From the NCBI GenBank assembly GCA_007127695.1, contig SKYW01000123.1, forward strand, positions 1-6,227: a stretch of DNA of 6,227 nucleotides, written 5' to 3'. The notes beneath the pieces are model-generated. The model did no database searches. It saw only the letters and a program-made list of their open reading frames with translations, and had not been told where the DNA came from. Source of the stretch: Balneolales bacterium. Lineage in GTDB: Bacteria; Bacteroidota; Rhodothermia; Balneolales; Natronogracilivirgulaceae. A program made the translations under genes and the position numbers. Below, one piece after another: positions 1 to 6,208 of this stretch; the stretch's first letter is position 1, and each line of letters starts with the position of its first letter.

Positions 1-152
1 CAGAGAGAAGCTGCTTTTCGTGCAGACAATCTGAAATAGTTTCCGACGAAGCACTTATCTTTCTGAACCGCCTGTCGGACCTTCTGTTTGTAATGGCCCG
101 GTACCAGAACAAATCCAGGGACGTTCAAGATGTTGCCTGGAAGGCGAAATAA
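1..152 (+). CDS. PduO-type cob(I)alamin adenosyltransferase, C-terminal tail (5' partial)
   Basis: Only the last 49 residues are present, read from the first complete codon at 3 to the TAA at 150-152. The PduO/MMAB family transfers the adenosyl group of ATP to cob(I)alamin to make coenzyme B12 in the cytoplasm. The fragment contains FLNRLSDLLFVMARYQN, which closely matches the family's C-terminal signature (asparagine, Ser-Asp, Phe and Ala-Arg on one helix), followed by a short D-V-x-W tail ending that is also typical. Upstream of it, CRQSE sits where the family usually has CRRAER, so Arg and Glu are kept but the second Arg is Gln and the last is Ile. The next gene begins two bases after the stop, suggesting an operon. 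The rest of the gene, including the ATP-binding N-terminus, is outside the window. The family call is from recognised motifs only. Confidence 0.8.
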   Translation, partial: ERSCFSCRQSEIVSDEALIFLNRLSDLLFVMARYQNKSRDVQDVAWKAK

Positions 153-154
153 CA

Positions 155-2197
155 GTGATAATACGCCAGCCTGTCATTACCATGGGCCTGACCAACAAAC
201 AGAAAAAATATATCCGCGATCATCACCGCGATAAAAACGCCGGGCAACTCTCCCGTGAGCTGAAATCCGACAGGAATGCGGTGCAGGAATATCTCGACAC
301 CATCTCTCCCCAAACAGACAGCCGGAAAAAAACCGTTTTCTACATAGCCGCACTGTTTATTCCGGTGCTGTTTTTTGTCCTGCTGGAAGTCTCCCTGCGT
401 TTGTTCGACTATCGCGGGGATACCCGGCTGTTCATATATCCCGAAGAATATTTCGAAGGCGAATACGGGTTTGTCAACCGGAATTTCAACGCCCGTTATT
501 TCTTCAATACCCAAAACCTTCCCGGTTTCTCCAATGATGCCTTCCTGACGGATAAACCTGACACTTCATTCCGTGTATTCGCCATGGGCGGTTCCTCTAC
601 GGCGGGATACCCGTACGGGTTCAATGCCACGTTCTCAAGGGTCACCTCTGATGCACTCAAAGATATCCTGCCGGGACGGCTGGTCGAAGTCATAAACCTG
701 GGTGCCTCCGCCGTCAATTCCTATACGCTCTACGACCAGATCCCTGAAATCCTGGAACAGCAACCAGACGCCATTTTCATCTATACCGGCCATAACGAGT
801 TTTACGGAGCCCTTGGAGTGGGCTCCAGCGAACAGTTCGGTGCCTTCCCCGGTTTTGTGCGCACCTATCTCAAGCTGCAGCGATTGAAGACGTTCATGCT
901 CCTGAGAGATGGCATCGCTTCCCTCTCACAATGGATTGCAACCTCGCTGCTTGGCGAGCCGCATCCGGCAAGAGACGGAACCCTGATGCAGCGCATGGTC
1001 CAGGATCAGACCATTACGCTCGACAGCCAGGTTTTTGAGTACGGTAAAAACCAGTTTGAAAGCAATCTGGACAAGATCCTCCAGCGGTTTCGTGAACAGG
1101 ATATCCCTGTCTTCATCTCGAGCATTGCCAGCAACCTCGGTGACCAGGAACCTTTTGTCTCAATCGAAACCCCGCTGTATCCTCCGGCGCGACAGGTTTT
1201 CGGAGAGGCCCGAAGACATTACCAGCAGGGCAATCATGACCGGGCCTACGAACTTTTTGTCTTCGCAAAAGATCTGGACGCACTCAAATTTCGCGCACCC
1301 GATGTTTTTAACGAAATCATCCGTGATAAGGCAGATAAACATGGGGCAGTCTATGTTCCGGTGTATGAGGACATGAAAGAACAAAGCGAAAACCGGATCA
1401 TCGGCTTTGATCTTATGCTGGAACATTTGCATCCCAACAGGACCGGGTATTTTCATATTGGCAAATCCTTTTACGAAGCAGTGGCTGCCAGCGGTATCCT
1501 GGACGATGAGGCGGATTATCAGGCACTCAGAAATTGGGACGAATATTTTGACGGGATGAAGGTTTCCGAACTGGATGAACGGATCGCCTACCACCGGGTT
1601 CGCCTTCTCACGGGTGGATGGCCCTTTGTTACCGGTCCATCCCCGGATGGGTATCCCGCAGCATACGAGCCTGAAAACCGGATTGACGAGCTGGCTTTTG
1701 AAGTCGTCCACACCAATTTACGATGGGACCAGGCCAAACTGAGTGTTGCAGAGTACTTTATGGAACATGGCGAGTTTGAGCTGGCCTTGATGGAATATGA
1801 GGGACTTATAAGAGATCAACCCTATAATCACTCCCCGCATGTTTTTGCCGGACGTCTGCTGCTTCAGGTATTGAACGACTTTGAGCGTGCGCGACCGCAC
1901 TTTGAAAATGCCTGGCGAATCAATCCTTCAAACTATTCCGCACGGATGCTCGGGTCCATAGAGGTCAATGAAGGCAACTATCAACGCGGCATAACTTTAC
2001 TTGAAAAAGCACTTGAATTCAATCCCGATGATATCCAGGCCATGTTCAACCTTTCGGGGGCACAGGCGCTCAATGGAGATCTGGAGGCCGCCTATGAAAC
2101 TGCCCGCCAACTAGATAGTATCCAACCTGACTTCCCCGGCCTGCTGCAGTGGAAACGACAGCTTGAAGCCCGGTTGCAAAGAAACCGAATGAATTGA
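155..2197 (+). CDS. Membrane-anchored SGNH/GDSL-type hydrolase with HTH-like N-terminus and C-terminal TPR repeats
   Basis: This is a 680-residue protein if it starts at the GTG at 155, or 671 from the ATG at 182. GTG has a purine-rich GGAAGG at 139-144; the ATG has none, but the recognisable protein begins there (MGLTNKQKKYI), so either is possible. Order of parts: a helical, HTH-like segment (about 12-50); one hydrophobic membrane segment (about 61-80); an SGNH-fold domain (about 138-445); and about four TPR units (about 520-660). SGNH blocks are visible: GGSS with likely nucleophile Ser147, Gly183 in NLGAS, Asn214 in GHNE, and His426 in EHLHPN, with Glu423 where the family usually has Asp. 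A Tyr/Ala-rich stretch at 345-385 resembles one more TPR-like hairpin inserted in the hydrolase. The topology suggests a cytoplasmic N-terminus with hydrolase and TPRs in the periplasm, probably acting as an esterase or acyltransferase on an envelope substrate. The substrate is unknown. It lies two bases after the adenosyltransferase, probably in the same transcript. Confidence 0.85.
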   Translation: MIIRQPVITMGLTNKQKKYIRDHHRDKNAGQLSRELKSDRNAVQEYLDTISPQTDSRKKTVFYIAALFIPVLFFVLLEVSLRLFDYRGDTRLFIYPEEYFEGEYGFVNRNFNARYFFNTQNLPGFSNDAFLTDKPDTSFRVFAMGGSSTAGYPYGFNATFSRVTSDALKDILPGRLVEVINLGASAVNSYTLYDQIPEILEQQPDAIFIYTGHNEFYGALGVGSSEQFGAFPGFVRTYLKLQRLKTFMLLRDGIASLSQWIATSLLGEPHPARDGTLMQRMVQDQTITLDSQVFEYGKNQFESNLDKILQRFREQDIPVFISSIASNLGDQEPFVSIETPLYPPARQVFGEARRHYQQGNHDRAYELFVFAKDLDALKFRAPDVFNEIIRDKADKHGAVYVPVYEDMKEQSENRIIGFDLMLEHLHPNRTGYFHIGKSFYEAVAASGILDDEADYQALRNWDEYFDGMKVSELDERIAYHRVRLLTGGWPFVTGPSPDGYPAAYEPENRIDELAFEVVHTNLRWDQAKLSVAEYFMEHGEFELALMEYEGLIRDQPYNHSPHVFAGRLLLQVLNDFERARPHFENAWRINPSNYSARMLGSIEVNEGNYQRGITLLEKALEFNPDDIQAMFNLSGAQALNGDLEAAYETARQLDSIQPDFPGLLQWKRQLEARLQRNRMN

Positions 2198-2240
2198 ACA
2201 TGCATGCTGTTACCCGTTGCAGGTTTAAAGACAGTAAAAA

Positions 2241-2260
2241 GATATCCCTCAGCTGATATC
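2241..2260. repeat. Short inverted repeat GATATC-N8-GATATC
   Basis: Two GATATC hexamers separated by eight bases lie in the gap between the TPR-SGNH gene and the M23 peptidase gene. Each is itself a palindrome, so together they form either a 6-bp stem with an 8-base loop or a direct repeat of a palindrome. No T-run follows, so a rho-independent terminator is unlikely. An operator overlapping the candidate promoter just downstream is possible, but so is chance. Confidence 0.25.
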
Positions 2261-2281
2261 ATCATTGCTTAAGGATAAAAT
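2253..2281 (+). promoter_or_regulatory. Candidate sigma70-like promoter for the M23 peptidase gene
   Basis: CTGATA at 2253-2258 (four of six matches to TTGACA) and TAAAAT at 2276-2281 (five of six matches to TATAAT) are separated by exactly 17 bases. Transcription would start near 2288, leaving an AT-rich leader of about 43 bases before the ATG at 2331. The -35 box overlaps the second GATATC of the inverted repeat. If the host uses the Bacteroidota-type promoter (TTTG / TAnnTTTG), this match means little. Confidence 0.35.
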
Positions 2282-2330
2282 AATTGCTAACTATCATGGA
2301 TCTGTTCTTCACTTATTTTTTTTATCACTC

Positions 2331-3680
2331 ATGACCCGAATAACGTCAATATTAATCCTGCTATTCCTGGCGGCAACCGCTTGCGAGTTTACGGCAGAGC
2401 ACACGCAAGCCACAGACGAGAAAGATCTGGTTGTGGAAACCGCATCGGAGCTTGTACCCGGGGAACCCAGCCTTGATGCTTTCGGCATTGACGAGTCACT
2501 TGACATTACCACGCATGTTATCCGCCGGAATGAATCCCTTTCCACCATACTGCGGGGGCACGGACTTGCATCCGGGGATATTCATGAACTGAGCAGAGCC
2601 TCTTCCGATGTTTTTGATGTACGCCGAATGCGGGCAGGACGCCCTCTGCACATCTACAGCAAGGCTGACAGCACCGGATCCGCTTCTGTTGCATTTGTGG
2701 TATATGAGGATAACAGCGCCGAGTTCATACGCTTCCATCTTGCGGATTCCATCTTTGTGGAAAGGGATCATAAACCGGTTGAGACCAGAACACGACTGGT
2801 GGATGCCAGCATTACAAGTTCCCTTTACCAGACCATGCGTCAGATCGGGGTCGACCCTCAACTGACCCACAGGCTTGCTGATGTCTACGCATGGCAGGTC
2901 GATTTCTACAGAATACAACCCGGGGATCATTTTAAAGTTCTTTTTGAAGAGCGGCTTATTGATGGTGAAGTAGCTGAGATCGGCAGGATTAAAGCCGCCG
3001 TCTTCACACACCGCAATCAGGATTTTTATGCCTTCCATTACCGCCAGAACGACCATGATGAATACTTTGATGAGGAAGGCAACTCGCTCAGAAGACAGTT
3101 CATGGCGGCACCGCTGGATTACACACGCATCAGCTCCCGTTTCACCAACCGTCGTTTTCATCCGGTGCTGAAACGCAATATGCCGCACCACGGAACCGAC
3201 TATGCGGCACCGGTCGGCACACCCATCCGCGCTGTCGGTGACGGCACCATCACCGTTGCCCGTTACGACCGAAATAACGGGAATTATATCCGTATCCGCC
3301 ACAACAGCATCTATGAAACCGGATACCTGCACATGTCCCGCTTTGCTAACGGAATGCGTCCCGGTACACAGGTCAAACAGGGCCAGATCATCGGTTATGT
3401 AGGCGCAACCGGACTGGCAACAGGTCCGCATCTCTGCTTCCGTTTCTGGCAGCATGGACGCCCGGTGGACCCGCGACGTATCGATCTTCCGCCAGCTGAC
3501 CCCATTCTGACAGAACACCGGGGATCATTTGCAATCAGAAAAGAGCAGCTGCTCGGCAAGCTCGATATCGACCACGACTCCGTACTGAAACGACCAGAAA
3601 TCTTTGCCATACAGATCGGATACAACGGGGTATTATCCAATCAAAACCTGTATGATGTTTCCGATGACGGCGATTTGTGA
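2331..3680 (+). CDS. M23 (LytM-type) peptidoglycan endopeptidase, probable lipoprotein
   Basis: This is a 449-residue exported enzyme predicted to cut peptide cross-bridges in peptidoglycan. I chose the ATG at 2331 because it gives a clean leader, MTRITSILILLFLAATAC, with a possible lipid-anchored Cys18 (Ala rather than Leu at -3, so the lipobox is weak). A TTG at 2265 in the same frame would put 22 residues in front of the leader. Residues 61-110 look like a LysM/OapA-like domain (VIRRNESLSTIL), 155-240 a second Csd3/MepM-like regulatory domain, and 262-385 the M23 domain. Metal site: His286 and Asp290 in HHGTD, catalytic His334 in GYLHMS, His367 in GPHLCF. The third zinc ligand, normally His in HLH, is Cys369. 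A 60-residue C-terminal tail (386-449) has no recognised domain. No clear Shine-Dalgarno precedes the start. Family relatives include MepM and Csd3, which remodel the wall during growth. Confidence 0.88.
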   Translation: MTRITSILILLFLAATACEFTAEHTQATDEKDLVVETASELVPGEPSLDAFGIDESLDITTHVIRRNESLSTILRGHGLASGDIHELSRASSDVFDVRRMRAGRPLHIYSKADSTGSASVAFVVYEDNSAEFIRFHLADSIFVERDHKPVETRTRLVDASITSSLYQTMRQIGVDPQLTHRLADVYAWQVDFYRIQPGDHFKVLFEERLIDGEVAEIGRIKAAVFTHRNQDFYAFHYRQNDHDEYFDEEGNSLRRQFMAAPLDYTRISSRFTNRRFHPVLKRNMPHHGTDYAAPVGTPIRAVGDGTITVARYDRNNGNYIRIRHNSIYETGYLHMSRFANGMRPGTQVKQGQIIGYVGATGLATGPHLCFRFWQHGRPVDPRRIDLPPADPILTEHRGSFAIRKEQLLGKLDIDHDSVLKRPEIFAIQIGYNGVLSNQNLYDVSDDGDL

Positions 3681-3689
3681 CCGCTGTCC

Positions 3690-3729
3690 GGAATTGTTCC
3701 GTGAATTCCATCCAACATCCTGCATGGAA
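3690..3729 (+). promoter_or_regulatory. Two overlapping, mutually exclusive short hairpins upstream of the SDR gene
   Basis: GGAATT at 3690-3695 can pair with AATTCC at 3704-3709 (loop of 8), while TTCCAT at 3706-3711 can pair with ATGGAA at 3724-3729 (loop of 12). The arms share bases 3706-3709, so only one stem can form at a time. Both stems are only six base pairs and no T-run follows, so this is not a terminator. Attenuation-like control is conceivable but unproven. Confidence 0.2.
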
Positions 3730-3743
3730 AAAAAAGACCACCT

Positions 3744-4442
3744 ATGATGTCAAAAAAGATTATTCTCATTACCGGTGCAAGCCGGGGGATCGGCCATGCC
3801 ACTGCCCGATATCTCGCCGGGCTAAAGCACCAGATCCTGGCCACCGCCCGATCAGAACAGCTGCTCGATGAGCTTAAATCCACCAATGCCAAGCGGATCG
3901 ACTATGTTGCATGCGATCTGCTGGATGCAGCATCCCTTCAGAAGATCATCGACTACATCCGGGACCAGAACGTTGAAATTTCCGCACTGATCCATAATGC
4001 GGGTGGTTTGATCAACAAACCGTTCCGTGATCTGACGGATCAGGACTGGAATGCCATGTGGAATATGAACGTACTTACTGCAGTACGTCTCCTGCGAGCC
4101 TTGCTTCCGTTCTTTGCCAAAAACGCCCACATCGTGACCGTTGGAAGTATGGGAGGGTTCCAGGGGAGCTCCAAATACCCTGGATTGTCGGCCTACAGTA
4201 CCTCCAAGGGCGCACTGAGCATCTGGAGTGAATGCATGGCAACAGAACTTAAAGACGAAGGCATCTCCGTAAACTGCCTCTGCCTTGGAGCAGTTCAGAC
4301 CGAAATGTTTTCCTCGGCGTTTCCCGGTATGAAAGCTCCCGTCAAATCCGACGAAATGGCACAGTTCGTTGGTGATTTTGCTCTGAAAGGCCATTCTTTC
4401 ATGAACGGCAAAGTACTGCCCGTGACACTTGGAGATCCCTGA
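3744..4442 (+). CDS. Short-chain dehydrogenase/reductase (SDR family)
   Basis: This is a 232-residue classical SDR, a cytoplasmic NAD(P)-dependent oxidoreductase acting on a carbonyl or hydroxyl group; the substrate cannot be read from the sequence. It has a Rossmann fold throughout: cofactor motif TGASRGIG at 10-17, Arg36 after strand 2 (a hint of NADP preference), Asp58 in CDL, NAG at 85-87, Asn109 on helix 4, and the catalytic Ser135, Tyr151 and Lys155 (YSTSK). The usual PG after strand 6 is LG (181-182), followed by QTEM, the usual place of the T-x-M loop. The length is at the short end for classical SDRs. ATG codons at 3744 and 3747 are in tandem; either may be the start, and neither has a strong Shine-Dalgarno. 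It lies 63 bases after the M23 gene in the same direction and could be co-transcribed with it. No regulator is evident. Confidence 0.9.
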   Translation: MMSKKIILITGASRGIGHATARYLAGLKHQILATARSEQLLDELKSTNAKRIDYVACDLLDAASLQKIIDYIRDQNVEISALIHNAGGLINKPFRDLTDQDWNAMWNMNVLTAVRLLRALLPFFAKNAHIVTVGSMGGFQGSSKYPGLSAYSTSKGALSIWSECMATELKDEGISVNCLCLGAVQTEMFSSAFPGMKAPVKSDEMAQFVGDFALKGHSFMNGKVLPVTLGDP

Positions 4443-4463
4443 TCCGCTGGTTCAGAGCATATA

Positions 4464-4498
4464 ACACGAAAAGTGCTTGACACGAAAAGTGCTTGACA
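4464..4498 (+). repeat. 16-bp tandem duplication containing TTGACA
   Basis: The unit ACACGAAAAGTGCTTG (16 bases) is repeated without interruption from 4464 to 4498, about 2.2 exact copies with no mismatch. Each copy runs into TTGACA (4477-4482 and 4493-4498), so the duplication doubles a -35-like box. The perfect identity suggests a recent slip duplication. Confidence 0.9.
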
Positions 4499-4521
4499 TA
4501 TACCGAATCCATAACGATACT
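4477..4521 (+). promoter_or_regulatory. Two overlapping candidate sigma70-like promoters for the glycine-rich exported protein
   Basis: The first candidate is TTGACA at 4477-4482, a 16-base spacer, and TATACC at 4499-4504. The second is TTGACA at 4493-4498, a 17-base spacer, and GATACT at 4516-4521. Both have a perfect -35 and four of six matches in the -10. Transcripts would start near 4511 and 4528, leaving leaders of about 55 and 38 bases before the ATG at 4566. The interpretation assumes a sigma70-type consensus applies in this host. Confidence 0.5.
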
Positions 4522-4565
4522 CTCCTGTCCGCCACCACCATTTCGGAAACATGTAAGGCATAATC

Positions 4566-5255
4566 ATGCAAAAAACGAAATCCATCACAGTCCTGGCCAC
4601 GTTTTTACTACTTGCAACCGTGGCTCAGCCAGCCAATTCCCAAACGCTGCGAATCGTCTCTATTAACACACTAAATGGAGCGATAACCGGAACAGCACTG
4701 GGCGGGGCTACAATCGCGCTGCAAAATGACTTCGATGAATATCCTCTTCGGTTTGGACTCGGCCTGGGTACAATTTTCGGGCTGGGCACCGGATTTTATG
4801 ACATGTCTCGGACCGCCGGTGATTACGGCTATCACGTCAGCGGGCTCTTCAGTTCTGCGAATACCACCGGCGCCATCATCTTGATGGATACGTTCTACGG
4901 TGCCGCCACAGGAGCTATTGTCGGAGTCGCCATCAGTTTGATGAGCAAGGATTCCGATGTTCTGAAAGGGTTGCAGTACGGCAGCGGTGCGGGCGCATGG
5001 GTTGGCTTCGCTTTCGGATTGGTGGACGCTTTCGCACTAAGTACATCGGGCAATCTGGACCATTTTTATGATGGATACGCTCAGCGAACAGTGAACCCGG
5101 CCGGGATCCTTGAAATCCGTTCACGCAGCGAACAGTACGCTCTTGGATTCCTGAATCCCGTGTTGCTGCATTCGATGAAAAACGATGGTCAGGGAACCTT
5201 GTCCGCTCATGCACAACTTGGTATAGAGTTCACCCGCTTCCAGATGAACTGGTAG
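4566..5255 (+). CDS. Exported glycine-rich protein with internal two-fold repeat, function unknown
   Basis: I do not recognise this 229-residue protein. It begins with a Sec-type signal peptide (Lys-rich start, hydrophobic 8-20, likely cut after Ala-Asn-Ser25 before Gln26). The mature part has two matching units, residues 37-79 and 111-154. Each has a small-residue segment of the form xGAxTGxxxGxA, a charged turn with Asp residues, then a second Gly-rich segment (G-x-G-x-G-x3-G-x3-G) ending in Asp. These look like glycine-zipper, membrane-seeking hairpins, four segments in all. The last 70 residues are less hydrophobic and end in FTRFQMNW, an aromatic C-terminus reminiscent of envelope proteins. 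TAAGG at 4554-4558 is a reasonable ribosome site seven bases before the ATG. Location is likely the outer or inner membrane. It is preceded by a duplicated promoter and ends 58 bases from a convergent gene. Confidence 0.75.
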   Translation: MQKTKSITVLATFLLLATVAQPANSQTLRIVSINTLNGAITGTALGGATIALQNDFDEYPLRFGLGLGTIFGLGTGFYDMSRTAGDYGYHVSGLFSSANTTGAIILMDTFYGAATGAIVGVAISLMSKDSDVLKGLQYGSGAGAWVGFAFGLVDAFALSTSGNLDHFYDGYAQRTVNPAGILEIRSRSEQYALGFLNPVLLHSMKNDGQGTLSAHAQLGIEFTRFQMNW

Positions 5256-5313
5256 GGGGATGTGAATATTTGGTTCAGGTCCGTTCTCTGATCAGGTCGC
5301 CCCGGATACACAC

Positions 5314-6153
5314 TCACTCTTTCTTTTTGCCCATCGTTTTCAAAATACTCCTTACGGTCTCCATGTTGCCCGCAAGTGAGGGACGGTATCCATCATTCAA
5401 GTAATTCCATTCCTTAGGTGGCACACCCATGCGGTCCCCGGCCGGATCCACAATATAACCCGTCTTTCCGGCTATCACTTCCCTGAAATCTTTGAGATCC
5501 TGCTCATCCAACACGCCATCCAGCAATGGCATTTGCTGCATCAGCTCCGGAATGACAGGGGGCGGCGTGACCCATATCGGCGGATTCTTGCAGTTTTGCA
5601 GAATTGCCGATTCGATGGCGTTGATGTTTTCCCAAAATTCAGCTATGGATACCAGCGTCCGACCCGGTATCAGGTGCAAGCGCAGGGCATCCTGGCTTCC
5701 CAACGCTACAAATACCCAATCCGGCTTCTTCGCCAGTACGTCATGTTCCAGCCTCCTCAAGGCATCTGCAGAAAGCGAATCACTGATACTGGCATCGATG
5801 TAGCGTATCTTGACTTTCGGGATCGCCAGGTCCAGCAGATTTCTCATGATATGGAACCAGCTCTGACGATCGTCGGTGATGCTGTCCCCGATTACTGCAA
5901 TGGTGTCACTCGCCTTGAAAGGCAATTTTTCGGCCAATGCCATCATGCTTTCATCCTTTAGGATCTCCTCGGCGGCCTGTCGGGCATGCTGGTCAAATAC
6001 TTCCCGTATTTTTTTGAAATTATCGGCATCTATACCGATGAAATCGGCAACCGCCTCCGGATCTTCAACCCCCTGAAAGAGCGGAAACCGTTTTTCAATG
6101 TTGGAGAACTGTACAAGGTATTCAAGTAACGCTTCCTTTTCTTCCTGTTTCAT
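5314..6153 (-). CDS. SGNH/GDSL-family protein, probably catalytically impaired
   Basis: This is a 279-residue cytoplasmic-looking protein with no signal peptide. Residues 1-75 are helical and charged; 80-275 form an SGNH-hydrolase domain. Block I is intact (GDSIT, nucleophile Ser91). Block II, normally N-x-G-x-S-G, reads IDASISD, so the oxyanion Gly is not evident. Block III is GSQD (152-155) instead of GxND. Block V, normally DG-x-HP, reads DGYRP (254-258), placing Arg257 at the catalytic His. The scaffold is otherwise well kept: PDWVFVALG, a WVTPPPV strand, and a PSLAG tail, all typical of a family of GDSL proteins with a helical N-terminus. The parent family comprises esterases and lipases; this member may be inactive, a binder, or use altered chemistry. 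No strong Shine-Dalgarno precedes the ATG. It is transcribed towards the glycine-rich gene, and no convincing terminator lies in the 58-base gap between them. Confidence 0.85.
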   Translation of the reverse strand: MKQEEKEALLEYLVQFSNIEKRFPLFQGVEDPEAVADFIGIDADNFKKIREVFDQHARQAAEEILKDESMMALAEKLPFKASDTIAVIGDSITDDRQSWFHIMRNLLDLAIPKVKIRYIDASISDSLSADALRRLEHDVLAKKPDWVFVALGSQDALRLHLIPGRTLVSIAEFWENINAIESAILQNCKNPPIWVTPPPVIPELMQQMPLLDGVLDEQDLKDFREVIAGKTGYIVDPAGDRMGVPPKEWNYLNDGYRPSLAGNMETVRSILKTMGKKKE

Positions 6154-6200
6154 AGGTATCGCGATTTTCTTCAGTGGAGAGTTTCTGGCAATGCCATATC

Positions 6201-6208
6201 CAAATATA
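6201..6208 (-). promoter_or_regulatory. Possible Bacteroidota-type -7 element for the minus-strand SGNH gene
   Basis: Read on the minus strand, these eight bases are TATATTTG, an exact match to the Bacteroidota -7 consensus TAnnTTTG, about 48 bases upstream of the ATG. The matching -33 TTTG would fall at or beyond the window edge, so only half of the promoter can be seen. An eight-base match with two free positions can occur by chance. Confidence 0.25.

Noticed and set aside
1160..1711. A 183-codon open frame on the minus strand
   Set aside because: It is antisense to the well-supported TPR-SGNH gene, with no family resemblance and no ribosome site.
2265..2330. TTG start at 2265 extending the M23 peptidase by 22 residues
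   Set aside because: The extension puts a polar stretch before the leader; starting at ATG 2331 gives a compact lipoprotein-like signal peptide.
2496..3518. A 340-codon open frame on the minus strand
   Set aside because: It lies wholly opposite the M23 peptidase gene, shows no recognisable domain, and has the Cys- and Val-rich composition typical of an antisense shadow of a real gene.
3728..3735. Run of eight A before the SDR gene as a terminator T-run for the minus strand
   Set aside because: On the minus strand the T-run comes before the hairpin rather than after it, and no minus-strand gene ends there.
3852..4394. A 180-codon open frame on the minus strand
   Set aside because: It is opposite the SDR gene, whose catalytic and cofactor motifs are all in the plus-strand frame.
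5256..5313. Possible bidirectional terminator between the convergent genes
   Set aside because: Only a 4-bp TCAG/CTGA pairing and an 8-base palindrome (CTGATCAG) are visible, with no stable GC stem followed by a T-run on either strand.
5533..5961. A 142-codon open frame on the plus strand
   Set aside because: It is antisense to the minus-strand SGNH gene, which carries the recognisable GDSIT motif and fold; no signal peptide or domain is seen in the plus frame.
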